Source: Shouchella rhizosphaerae
Lineage (GTDB): Bacteria > Bacillota > Bacilli > Bacillales > Bacillaceae_D
Reading direction: 5' to 3'
Length of the DNA stretch: 64,000 nucleotides
NCBI RefSeq assembly: GCF_900142675.1
Contig: NZ_FRBS01000004.1
Span: forward strand, 288,380-352,379
Shown: positions 39,635 to 47,043 of the stretch, in pieces
Layout: each line of letters starts with the position of its first letter
Position numbering within the stretch: the stretch's first letter is position 1
The notes under the pieces: model-generated
Databases searched by the model: none
What the model saw: only the letters and a program-made list of their open reading frames with translations
What the model was told of the DNA's origin: nothing
Program-made: the position numbers and the translations under genes

Positions 39635-41223
39635 GTTGTCAACCCCTCCTGTACCTTTGGAATATACAAACTAATGATCGTCCCTGTCGGCTTATTCGCC
39701 TCGACTTCAAGAAAGCCACCTAATTCTTTTAATGCCGCTTGCACGAGTGAGAGCCCGAAACCGCGATGTCCACCTTCTTTTGTAGTAAACCCTTGCTCAA
39801 AAAGGCGTTCAGCAACATCGGGACCAATGCCAGTGCCATTGTCGGCAATTTCAATAACAAGCTCCGCGCCAATATCGGTCAAAAACACATCGACTTCTGG
39901 TGTTTTTGTTTCCAAGACGGCATCAAAAGCATTATCAATCACATTGCCAATAATGGTGACTAACGAAGCCGTTGCTTGCGCTGGCCACATAAATGACACC
40001 GCGCTGTCTGGGTTGATCGCTAGTGTAACTTTCTTTTCGGATGCCTTGGAAAGCTTGCCGAGCAAGACCGCCTGAATCGTCGGATCGGCAATTTGCTCAA
40101 AAATGACTTTTTCATGGCGCGTATGTACGCCTGTTTCTTCATGGATAAATTCAAGCGCCTTGTCGCTATAGCCAAGCTGAAGCCAGCCAGAAATCGCATA
40201 AAGCTTATTGGTAAACTCATGTGCTTGCGCCCTGAGATCCTGGGAATACTGCTGCATTTCCGACAGAGCATTAATCAGCTCGTATAGTTCAGAACGGTCT
40301 TGGAAACTGGCAACTTTTCCGCCATACTCCCCGTTCTCTTCAATTGTTTTGTAATGGACAATTAGCCGTTTATCGCGAAAAATCGCTTCGTGTGGCCCTT
40401 TACGGTGCTGCTCTTTTAAGACCGCAGCCATTTCTGATTGTGTAAGCACCGTTTCGACTGGCTTCCCGACTGCATCATCTTCAATTTGTAGCAAATCTGT
40501 CGCCGACTGATTGACAAGCGTGACAATCCCTTTTTGGTCCGTTGCAATCAATCCTTCTTTAATCGATTGGAACACCGCTTGGCGTTCTTTATAGAGTCTG
40601 GCAATTTGGTAAGGTTCAAGCCCAAACGTGTCGTTGCGGATGCTTCGCGCCAACGCTGTGCTTCCTGCAATTCCGACTAAAAAAATCAACAGCAGCCAAA
40701 TTAAAAATACAACCATACCCTGTTTAAAGATGGAATCGATATAGCCGATCATAAATCCTACTGATACAACGCCAATGACGTCGCCTTCTTCATTAAAAAC
40801 AGGCGTCTTCCCCCGCACCGCAGTGCCAAGAGAACCATCCGCCAACGAAATGTAGCTATTTCCATAAACAAGCGCCTGTTCGTTGTCTCCGCCTACCATT
40901 GGCATGCCGATTTTTTCCTGGTCTGGATGGGTCAAGCGGATGCCATTCTCATCACCCACCACAATATATTCTGCATCTGCCCGTTTTTGGATAGCACCAA
41001 TCAACTTCTGAAGCTCGTCTGTGCTCGCCCCTGTCTCCAACGCGTTTTTCACGTCTGGAATTTCTGCAACGGCTTTGGCAGTCGTCAACGCTTGTTCGCC
41101 AATAAGCTGGCGCGCCTGGTTTCGTTCTAAATAGACATATACCGCTGTGACGAGCACCATAATCAGTGTAATGAGCCCGCCTACGTATACGATAAACTTC
41201 TTTTCAAGCGACCGCTTTTTCAC
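39631..41223 (-). CDS. CitA/DcuS-family sensor histidine kinase
   Basis: The 530-residue kinase has a membrane helix at about 10-30, an extracytoplasmic ligand domain of about 140 residues with the NGIRLTHPD and GTAVRGKTPVF motifs of citrate/fumarate sensors, a second helix near 175-195, a cytoplasmic PAS domain, the His motif LRAQAHEFTNKLYAISGWLQLG and an HATPase domain (NVIDNAFDAV, DNGTGIG, GHRGFGLSLV). It should sense citrate or a related acid. GTG start behind GAGAGGGGA. The linked TctCBA transporter supports the substrate class. Confidence 0.9.
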   Translation of the reverse strand: MKKRSLEKKFIVYVGGLITLIMVLVTAVYVYLERNQARQLIGEQALTTAKAVAEIPDVKNALETGASTDELQKLIGAIQKRADAEYIVVGDENGIRLTHPDQEKIGMPMVGGDNEQALVYGNSYISLADGSLGTAVRGKTPVFNEEGDVIGVVSVGFMIGYIDSIFKQGMVVFLIWLLLIFLVGIAGSTALARSIRNDTFGLEPYQIARLYKERQAVFQSIKEGLIATDQKGIVTLVNQSATDLLQIEDDAVGKPVETVLTQSEMAAVLKEQHRKGPHEAIFRDKRLIVHYKTIEENGEYGGKVASFQDRSELYELINALSEMQQYSQDLRAQAHEFTNKLYAISGWLQLGYSDKALEFIHEETGVHTRHEKVIFEQIADPTIQAVLLGKLSKASEKKVTLAINPDSAVSFMWPAQATASLVTIIGNVIDNAFDAVLETKTPEVDVFLTDIGAELVIEIADNGTGIGPDVAERLFEQGFTTKEGGHRGFGLSLVQAALKELGGFLEVEANKPTGTIISLYIPKVQEGLTT

Positions 41224-41463
41224 GTTACGCTTCCCCTCTCTTGTTGTCTAGTATAACGTTTTCAAAGAATCTGGAAAAGGGGGCGGTGCGATGGCGTTTT
41301 TTCTTTATTGTACTAGCTGACTTCCTTTGAGTTAACGACACGTCCAAAAAGTGAACAACACTTCTACCTGTGCTATACTTAATAGCTGAATGGGAGGGGC
41401 AGGTTTGGGAAACTTATAAACATACGTACTTCCAACGTTTTCATACGAAAGAAGGTTATACCA

Positions 41464-43503
41464 ATTAGCACGATTTATCTTGTCTTACTTTTGTTTTTCA
41501 TTATTGGTTTATCAAACATTATCCAACGCTTTCTGCCGTTTATCCCATTGCCATTAATCCAAATCGCACTAGGTATGTTGTGTTCCATTAGTCCAACTGC
41601 CGGCCTTCACATTCCATTAGAACCAGAGTTGTTTTTTGTCTTGTTTATTGCCCCATTGCTTTTTAATGATGGCAAAGTCACGCCTCGAGATGAATTATGG
41701 AAGCTGCGCCTTCCTATTTTGTTGCTCGCCCTCGGCCTCGTGTTTGCTACGGTTGTGGTTATTGGCCTATTCATCCATTGGCTGATTCCGTCCATACCAT
41801 TGCCTGCCGCATTTGCACTTGCTGCGATTCTGTCACCGACAGACGTCGTCGCTGTCAGTTCGATTGCCAAACGAGTCCACATGCCAAAAGGGTTAATGCG
41901 CCTCCTCGAAGGCGAAGGCTTAATGAATGATGCTTCCGGCCTTGTCGCTTTTAAATTTGCTGTTGCAGCTACCGTTACAGGGATATTTTCGGTTAGTGAA
42001 GCATCCGTAAGCTTCTTGTTGATTGCACTCGGAGGGCTTGGATTAGGCGTGCTGTTTTCTTTTATGCTCATCGGCCTAAAAATGGCGTTGCGCCGCTTTG
42101 GCATGGAAGATATCACAACGCATATGATTATTCAAATTATCACGCCATTTGTCATCTATATTGGCGCCGAGGAATTTGGCGTTTCGGGAATTCTTGCCGT
42201 TGTAGCAGCAGGCATTGTCCACGCGATTGAAAAAGAAAAAGTCGAGTCGCGCACGCTAGAGTTGCAACGTGTATCCGACACAACGTGGTCAGTCATTCTC
42301 TTCATTTTAAATGGCCTTGTCTTCGTGTTGCTTGGCCTGCAAATCCCAGATACAACGCGGCTCATCTTTGAGGATCCGCAAATTACAAATATGGAAGTGA
42401 TCGGCTATATTCTCGCCATTACGGCTTCTTTGCTTTTGTTGCGCTACATTTGGCTTGCATTGTTTTGGAAAAAAATCAAACCACTGCTCTTCTTTCAAGC
42501 AGAGCCAGAAGAAAAGCATCGTGCCATTGCACTCCTAACGTTTTCTGGCGTACGTGGCGCCGTCACGCTGGCAGGAGCATTTACCATTCCCTATATCGTC
42601 GCCGATGGTTCCCCGTTTCCAGAGCGTGATTTGCTACTGTTCCTTGCCGCCGGCACTATTCTTGTGACAGTATTGCTTGCCAGCATCTTGCTGCCGCTAT
42701 TGGCTAAAAAACCAGAACTTCAAGAAGCCGACCAACAGCTTAGCTTTACACGCGCGCTTGAGCAGTTGACCCAAGAGGCAAGGGTGATTTTGGCTGACAA
42801 ATCCCATTCTCACAATAAACAAACACTGCGCCGTTTACAGCGCGAATATGACCGTATTGTCATCCCGCTGCTTCATGATGCCAATACCAATCACACCTTG
42901 ATAGCGCCAAACCGCAAGAAAGAGCTTTTTCTGTTGTTCAAAGCGCTGCAACATGAGTATGATTTGCTTGAGGCAACACTTGAAGACCCCACGTTAACAG
43001 AAGCGATGGAAAAACGGCTACGTGCTAGAGCGCAAAACATTGGTCAAATCCTAAGTGTCCGCTCGCCACTTGCTTTCTTACGTTTCGGTTCAAAACATTT
43101 TATCGACAGAATGTTAAACAAAGCGAACAAAAATCGCCTATCCATTGAGGAAAAGAACCGTCTCTATTTGATTTACACGCGCCTCTTTGCTGACATTATC
43201 AAAAAACTCGACGAACAAATGACGGCAGAAAATGAGTCTGTTGCCAAACGAGTCATCCATTTTTACAGAATTCAGCTTAACCGCCTTGATCATGTACACT
43301 TGAACTACGATGAAAAGCTCTATAAGGAAATGCTTGGATTGCATTACGAGATTATGGAAGAGATGCGCCGCTCTTTGCAAACCCTTTTCCAAAACAATGA
43401 CCTTTCTCGTGAAACAACACAAAAGCTGCGCCGTTACTTAAACTATATCGAAGCCAATGTAACCGAAGCGCTGCAACTACCTGACGAGAAAAATGGCCAT
43501 TGA
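41464..43503 (+). CDS. NhaP/CPA1-type Na+/H+ antiporter
   Basis: The protein has about 12 membrane helices in the first 410 residues, with CPA1 motifs SPTDVVAVSSIAKRVHMP, EGEGLMNDASGLVAFKF and FSGVRGAVTLAGAF, then a cytosolic C-terminal domain of about 260 residues rich in helices. It expels sodium in exchange for protons, fitting an alkaliphile. The start is unusual: the first in-frame TTG (41491) cuts into helix 1 and has no ribosome site, whereas an ATT at 41464 follows AAAGAAGG by nine bases and gives ISTIYLVLLLFFIIG. No ATG, GTG or TTG occurs upstream before a stop. I use the ATT with caution. Confidence 0.85.
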   Translation: MSTIYLVLLLFFIIGLSNIIQRFLPFIPLPLIQIALGMLCSISPTAGLHIPLEPELFFVLFIAPLLFNDGKVTPRDELWKLRLPILLLALGLVFATVVVIGLFIHWLIPSIPLPAAFALAAILSPTDVVAVSSIAKRVHMPKGLMRLLEGEGLMNDASGLVAFKFAVAATVTGIFSVSEASVSFLLIALGGLGLGVLFSFMLIGLKMALRRFGMEDITTHMIIQIITPFVIYIGAEEFGVSGILAVVAAGIVHAIEKEKVESRTLELQRVSDTTWSVILFILNGLVFVLLGLQIPDTTRLIFEDPQITNMEVIGYILAITASLLLLRYIWLALFWKKIKPLLFFQAEPEEKHRAIALLTFSGVRGAVTLAGAFTIPYIVADGSPFPERDLLLFLAAGTILVTVLLASILLPLLAKKPELQEADQQLSFTRALEQLTQEARVILADKSHSHNKQTLRRLQREYDRIVIPLLHDANTNHTLIAPNRKKELFLLFKALQHEYDLLEATLEDPTLTEAMEKRLRARAQNIGQILSVRSPLAFLRFGSKHFIDRMLNKANKNRLSIEEKNRLYLIYTRLFADIIKKLDEQMTAENESVAKRVIHFYRIQLNRLDHVHLNYDEKLYKEMLGLHYEIMEEMRRSLQTLFQNNDLSRETTQKLRRYLNYIEANVTEALQLPDEKNGH

Positions 43504-43524
43504 CCACGGCTGTGGCAAGGAATG

Positions 43525-43560
43525 AAAAAAGACGCGAACAGATAAGGGTTCGCGTCTTTT
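43525..43560 (+). terminator. Terminator of antiporter gene
   Basis: AAAAAAGACGCGAAC pairs with GTTCGCGTCTTTT, closing with a T run 22 bases after the stop codon. Confidence 0.85.
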
Positions 43561-43704
43561 GGTGTTTATTGGGGAAGTAATTGGGTATCAAACCTCTTGT
43601 ATTTTGACCTCGTTGCCCGTGGATATGGTTTAAACGTATTATCGGTTAGGGCGAACCATGTTGAATAAGTTTATGGGACAAGAAATCTGGTAGTCGTCTA
43701 ATGC

Positions 43705-43742
43705 AAAAAGGTTCCAATCACTTTGACAATCGGAACCTTTTT
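43705..43742. terminator. Hairpin after the SigO/RsoA-like operon
   Basis: AAAAAGGTTCC and GGAACCTTTTT flank a 16-base loop. It lies 25 bases after the minus-strand gene ending at 43767 and can terminate in both directions. Confidence 0.7.
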
Positions 43743-43766
43743 AAACATGTAATTTCCTAAAAATAA

Positions 43767-43946
43767 CTACTCATTTTCTTTTTTAAAAGCAAGGTTTACT
43801 TTTCGTAGCATCAAAGCTGCATCTTGAGACAATTCACTGTATATTTTCCTCTCTTCAGGAGTGCAACATTCTAAGCAACGCGAACAAATGGACAAAGTTC
43901 GATGTATTGCCGCTACACATTCCATTAATTCACTGGTAGTCCTCAT
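43767..43946 (-). CDS. Hypothetical 59-residue protein with CxxCxxCC motif
   Basis: The ATG at 43946 (MRTTSELMECVAAIHRTL) follows AAGGAG; the frame is open upstream but overlaps the RsoA-like gene. The product is helical with SICSRCLECCTPEER near the middle, a cluster of four Cys that could bind metal or sense redox. Not recognised. It is the third gene behind the SigO/RsoA-like pair and may modulate that sigma factor, but this rests on position only. Confidence 0.5.
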   Translation of the reverse strand: MRTTSELMECVAAIHRTLSICSRCLECCTPEERKIYSELSQDAALMLRKVNLAFKKENE

Positions 43947-43950
43947 TTTA

Positions 43951-44181
43951 TTATTTTCTCCTTTTTTGATTGTTTTTAATAAATTCAAAGATAGTTGGGG
44001 TGTTCTCAAATTTAACTTTGTCAATCGACTGAAATAGTTTGATCCTCACTTCCTGTTCAACGTCATCGCGAAACCTATTCGGTATGGCTTTCATCTGTCT
44101 TCTAATTTGAGGTTCCACTTTTCTAAGAACATACTCACGCTTCTGTTTTATTTTTTTAGCTAGATCTAATTTATCATTCAT
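43951..44181 (-). CDS. RsoA-like sigma region 2 cofactor
   Basis: I start at the ATG at 44181 (MNDKLDLAKKIKQKREYVL); 76 residues. The stretch IPNRFRDDVEQEVRIKLFQSIDKVKF looks like sigma-70 region 2.1-2.2, the part that binds RNA polymerase beta-prime, and there is no region 4. This is the make-up of RsoA (YvrHa) of Bacillus subtilis, which works with the separate SigO (YvrI). It overlaps the sigma gene stop by eight bases, as expected for partners of one split sigma factor. Sequence similarity is weak, and the call relies on the pairing. Confidence 0.6.
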   Translation of the reverse strand: MNDKLDLAKKIKQKREYVLRKVEPQIRRQMKAIPNRFRDDVEQEVRIKLFQSIDKVKFENTPTIFEFIKNNQKRRK

Positions 44182-44763
44182 CTTTATCAACCATCTTTTT
44201 GTATAACTTCTCTAGTGCACGATTATGGATTGTTGAAATATTTTGATTAGAGACGTTAAGATATTTGGCAGCACTTTGGTTATCCATATCGTAAATATAG
44301 AATAACTCTAATACTTGAAGTTGCCTTTTTGTTAAACTGTTAAGAGCATTTTTTAATTGCTTATTACCAACGCACTGACAAATTGATTCACATTTTTTAT
44401 CAAACAATACTGCTGGATCGGTCGAAAAATCTACGGCAAAATAGCTTTGTAAAGTGTTAGTAACGTTATCAGCAGGAGCGTCTTTATCAAGAATATACAC
44501 GTGCTTTTTGAAATGGTTCCTGTATCGCTTAATAACATCAATCGTATAATTTTTAATTAATGTTGAAACATACTTTAACAGACGTAACTCGTAAAAAAAT
44601 AGACGAACCTAACATTTTCTTTATTTGGCTGATCTAACACCTTTTGATAGAGCAAATGGTGTTCTTTAATAGAAAGGAAGGATTTAAGTACAGGATGTTC
44701 ACTTGGCTGTAGATCAGTTAATAAAGAAATACAGTGCTTGTCTATATGATCGACTAAATCCAC
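44174..44763 (-). pseudogene. SigO (YvrI)-like sigma factor, frame interrupted at a T7 run
   Basis: From a GTG at 44763 (behind AAGGGGG) the frame reads EHPVLKSFLSIKEHHLLYQKVL, the SigO-type N-terminus, and then stops at 44575. Shifting by -1 at the minus-strand T7 tract (44599-44593) continues as FYELRLLKYVSTLIKNYT and leads to the DNA-binding part: LTKRQLQVLELFYIYDMDNQSAAKYLNVSNQNISTIHNRALEKLY, a region 4 helix-turn-helix. One additional T would restore a single protein of about 196 residues. The sequence CTATTTTTTTACG also suits -1 ribosomal slippage. So the gene is broken, phase-variable, slippage-expressed or carries a sequencing error; all the rest is well conserved. Confidence 0.65.
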
Positions 44764-44924
44764 AACAATTCCCCCTTTTTTAAATATATAGAGGAATAAG
44801 TACCGTTTTTATCAACCGTTTCTAGATTTTGTAATAAAAAACACCCTAATTTGTTGGAAATTTTTTTGGATGATGGATTTTATCAAAGTTATTTTCTCTT
44901 ACCTAATACCTAGGGGGGATTAAA

Positions 44925-45080
44925 ATGCACGATGTAAACAATTGGGTTTTGCTACTTGGTAATTTTGGTTTCCCTATTTTAATTGCTGTTTATCTACTGA
45001 TTCGGTTTGAAAGAAAAATTGAAGCCCTAACATCTGTTATTATCGAATTAAAGAATAGTATTAAAAATAGGAGAAAGTAA
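44925..45080 (+). CDS. YvrJ-family small membrane protein
   Basis: A 51-residue protein starting at ATG 44925 behind AGGGGGGAT. It has one membrane helix (WVLLLGNFGFPILIAVYLL) and a basic tail LIRFERKIEALTSVIIELK, the YvrJ pattern (GFP...YLL.RFE.K). In Bacillus subtilis yvrJ neighbours sigO-rsoA; here it diverges from the SigO-like gene, so it is a plausible member of that regulon. Size and topology resemble phage and bacteriocin holins, but no function is known. Confidence 0.75.
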   Translation: MHDVNNWVLLLGNFGFPILIAVYLLIRFERKIEALTSVIIELKNSIKNRRK

Positions 45081-45580
45081 AGTACTTACTACAATTTAGT
45101 GCTAATTTTTCGAATTAACAACATGACACTAGAAAGCTTAAAAAATCGAAGAAAAGAACATCAAAAAAGGGGATCTTTGAACGAACTGATTTCTTACAAA
45201 TAAAAGTTGGCTTTACACTGTCACCTATAAAAGACAGAAGTCACCGGCTTTATGAAATACAAAAGAGATTATTCTAAAAGCTCACTTAGCAGTATAGCCC
45301 AGAGGAAAAGCAAGGGTCTACAAAATTTTTATCTAGGTTCTAATCCGAGTGCTAACATATTAAATTGTACCACTGCCTTCTTTAAAAAGCAGCAAATCAG
45401 TATGAAAAAAACAGAGACAACACACAGTTGTACCCCTGCTTTTTGTCTTTTTATGTTACAACAACCTTTGTTAAACTTTTTCATCATAGTTGATTATTAT
45501 CCGCCAAGTTTCTCTATATGTTAACGAGTACAGAAACTTTCCTCTTTTGTACTCAATATATTAGGAAAGGAGGGATAGTA
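45081..45580. other. Gap between yvrJ and the Cys-rich peptide gene
   Basis: About 500 bases without a convincing gene. A 26-codon frame at 45123-45203 lacks a ribosome site. A degenerate tRNA-like segment is found at 45286-45355. The right end, 45490-45580, is AT-rich and should carry the promoter for the peptide and PLA2-like genes. Confidence 0.45.
45286..45355 (+). pseudogene. Degenerate tRNA-like sequence
   Basis: TTAGCAGTATAGCCCAGAGG followed by AAAAGC looks like an acceptor stem plus D-arm, GGTTCTAATCC is one base off the T-loop consensus GGTTCGAATCC, and the 3' GCTAA can pair with the 5' TTAGC. The anticodon stem does not pair (loop CTACAAA), and no CCA follows. It is probably a decayed tRNA or the tRNA-end copy left by an integrated element. 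Confidence 0.35.
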
Positions 45581-45736
45581 TTGGACAAAAAAAATAATGA
45601 GGTGAAACCTCAATATATTACTGGTTGCGCAGGTGATAGCAGAGCTTGCTGTTACTACCATGAGAAATGTTTAAGAGAAGTAGGTGTTTTTCCGGATGGT
45701 ACTCAATTTTACACGGGCAGATGTTGTGGACAATAA
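45581..45736 (+). CDS. Cys-rich 51-residue peptide with CCxxHxxC motif
   Basis: TTG start at 45581 with AAAGGAGG nine bases upstream. The peptide has five clustered cysteines in two groups: C16, C23-C24, C30 and C48-C49 (six in all). Residues 23-30 are CCYYHEKC, the same CCxxHxxC spacing as the active-site signature of phospholipase A2, which the next gene carries in full. There is no signal peptide. I do not recognise a family. It could be a bacteriocin-like peptide, a decoy or immunity partner of the PLA2-like protein, or a shortened paralogue. The next gene starts 20 bases downstream, so co-expression is likely. Confidence 0.55.
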   Translation: MDKKNNEVKPQYITGCAGDSRACCYYHEKCLREVGVFPDGTQFYTGRCCGQ

Positions 45737-45756
45737 ATTAACCTGGGGGTATTATA

Positions 45757-46476
45757 ATGGGTCAAACAGTTGTTGACGGTTCATTTCTTGACAAATTCCA
45801 TAAGCAAAAATTATTAAATCGAATCAAAGAACAAAAACCTTATAAATTAATTTTGGACAAATTGTCTGAGGCAGGATTAAAAAATAATTCTGCTGAATCC
45901 GTAGTTGCGTATAACGGCAAAGTCGTGAATAGCTTTGAAGGAAATGAGCATGTTTTTAAGCTGACATTTGCACACTTAAAACTTGAAAATGCATTGGTTT
46001 ATTACCACCTTGTCGAAGCTGGTGAAGAAAAACTAGAAAGTTTCTCTGCGGACCTCCTTCATACTAATGGATCTTTAATTACAACTTTTGTAGTAGAGGA
46101 TCAAGAAGTTAAAGAAGTTTTGACAACAGAATACGACGGTCAGTTAGATCAAATGATCGAAGAGGAGCTGCCCGATAATCCTAATTATGACCACGATGAA
46201 GAATTACTATCGATTCAAGCACCTTGGGATATCTGTATGCCAGGAGGATACAGACATTGTGGAAGTGATTGTGGTGATAAGGGCAGTAAAGGCGGAGGTA
46301 CACCCATAAATCCAATTGACACTTGCTGTCGATCTCATGACCGTTGTTGGGAGCGGTATGGAAGATGGGATTGTCAGTGTGATCGTAATCTAATTAACTG
46401 TGCTCGACCACACAGGGGCAAATATCCTGCGGCTTATGCAACCATATGGGCAGTCTTTGCTTATAATGCATGCTAA
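45757..46476 (+). CDS. Protein with C-terminal phospholipase A2-like domain
   Basis: The 239-residue protein starts at ATG behind TGGGGG. The first 150 residues form an unrecognised, acidic, signal-less domain. The last 80 residues carry a PLA2 signature: Ca-loop-like GYRHCGSDCG (164-173), CCRSHDRC (190-197) with the catalytic His194-Asp195 dyad, further Cys at 206, 208, 215 and the terminal Cys239, enough for several disulphides. PLA2 hydrolyses the sn-2 ester of phospholipids. Disulphides imply an extracellular destination, yet no Sec signal is visible, so export by a dedicated route or release after processing of the N-terminal domain is inferred. A terminator follows. Confidence 0.7.
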   Translation: MGQTVVDGSFLDKFHKQKLLNRIKEQKPYKLILDKLSEAGLKNNSAESVVAYNGKVVNSFEGNEHVFKLTFAHLKLENALVYYHLVEAGEEKLESFSADLLHTNGSLITTFVVEDQEVKEVLTTEYDGQLDQMIEEELPDNPNYDHDEELLSIQAPWDICMPGGYRHCGSDCGDKGSKGGGTPINPIDTCCRSHDRCWERYGRWDCQCDRNLINCARPHRGKYPAAYATIWAVFAYNAC

Positions 46477-46519
46477 AGAATGAAAACCACTTCTGAAGGT
46501 AGAATGTGGTAAAATATGG

Positions 46520-46566
46520 TGGCCTTTTGCGATAATAAGCGAGGAAAGGCCATCGTATTTTTTTCA
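46520..46566 (+). terminator. Terminator of the PLA2-like gene
   Basis: TGGCCTTT at 46520-46527 pairs with AAAGGCCA at 46545-46552, followed by a T-rich run to 46566. Confidence 0.75.
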
Positions 46567-46647
46567 TTTTCATACTTGTTATTGACTCAGTAAAACATCC
46601 GTACGTTTTATCGTACCCTAGGAACGTGCCTTTTTTTAGGGTTTAAT

Positions 46648-46684
46648 TTGACGAGACATAGTACATCGTTATATATTAGTACAT
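46648..46684 (+). promoter_or_regulatory. Promoter with TAGTACAT direct repeats, candidate PadR operator
   Basis: TTGACG at 46648 and TATATT at 46672 form a sigma-A-like promoter with 18-base spacing. TAGTACAT occurs at 46659-46666 and 46677-46684, framing the -10. It lies 34 bases upstream of the PadR-type regulator gene, so autoregulation is likely. Confidence 0.55.
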
Positions 46685-46717
46685 AACATAATAGGGATAT
46701 TGAAAAGGAGGATAAAA

Positions 46718-47041
46718 TTGGATAAAGAACAGCTTAAAGGGAACTTAGATTTAATTATACTTGCGCACGTTTCCAAAACAGATGACTATGGGGGTGCGAT
46801 TGTAAAAAAAATATATGACGAAAGTAACCAACAATACAAAATGAGTGAAGGAACCTTATATTCACTTTTAAAAAGACTTGAAAAAAAGGGACTCCTTTCC
46901 TCTTATTGGGGAGACGAAACGAATGGCGGCAGGCGCAGGTATTATTCTATAACTGATGCTGGAAAAGTGACATTCAAAGAAAAATTGGAAAGTTGGAGAT
47001 CAATCAACAAAATGATTGAAAATTCAATAAGGGGTGGATAA
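46718..47041 (+). CDS. PadR-family transcriptional regulator
   Basis: The TTG at 46718 follows AAAGGAGG and gives a 107-residue protein: LDKEQLKGNLDLIILAHVS, the winged helix with EGTLYSLLKRLEKKGLLSSYWG and the beta wing GGRRRYYSITDAGK. This is the short PadR-like type (LmrR/YqjI group without a long C-terminal domain). It is encoded two bases before a membrane protein with an HAAS-like head, a pairing in which the regulator and the membrane protein act together. Confidence 0.85.
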   Translation: MDKEQLKGNLDLIILAHVSKTDDYGGAIVKKIYDESNQQYKMSEGTLYSLLKRLEKKGLLSSYWGDETNGGRRRYYSITDAGKVTFKEKLESWRSINKMIENSIRGG

Positions 47042-47043
47042 GT

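Noticed and set aside
45123-45203. 26-codon frame beginning MTLESLKNRRKEHQKRG
   Set aside because: No ribosome site, no promoter and no recognisable neighbour relation; length is expected by chance in AT-rich DNA.
45252-45524. 90-residue open frame on the plus strand
   Set aside because: It runs across the tRNA-like segment and ends in low-complexity residues; the GSNPS-type segment is what a T-loop reads as when translated. No ribosome site.
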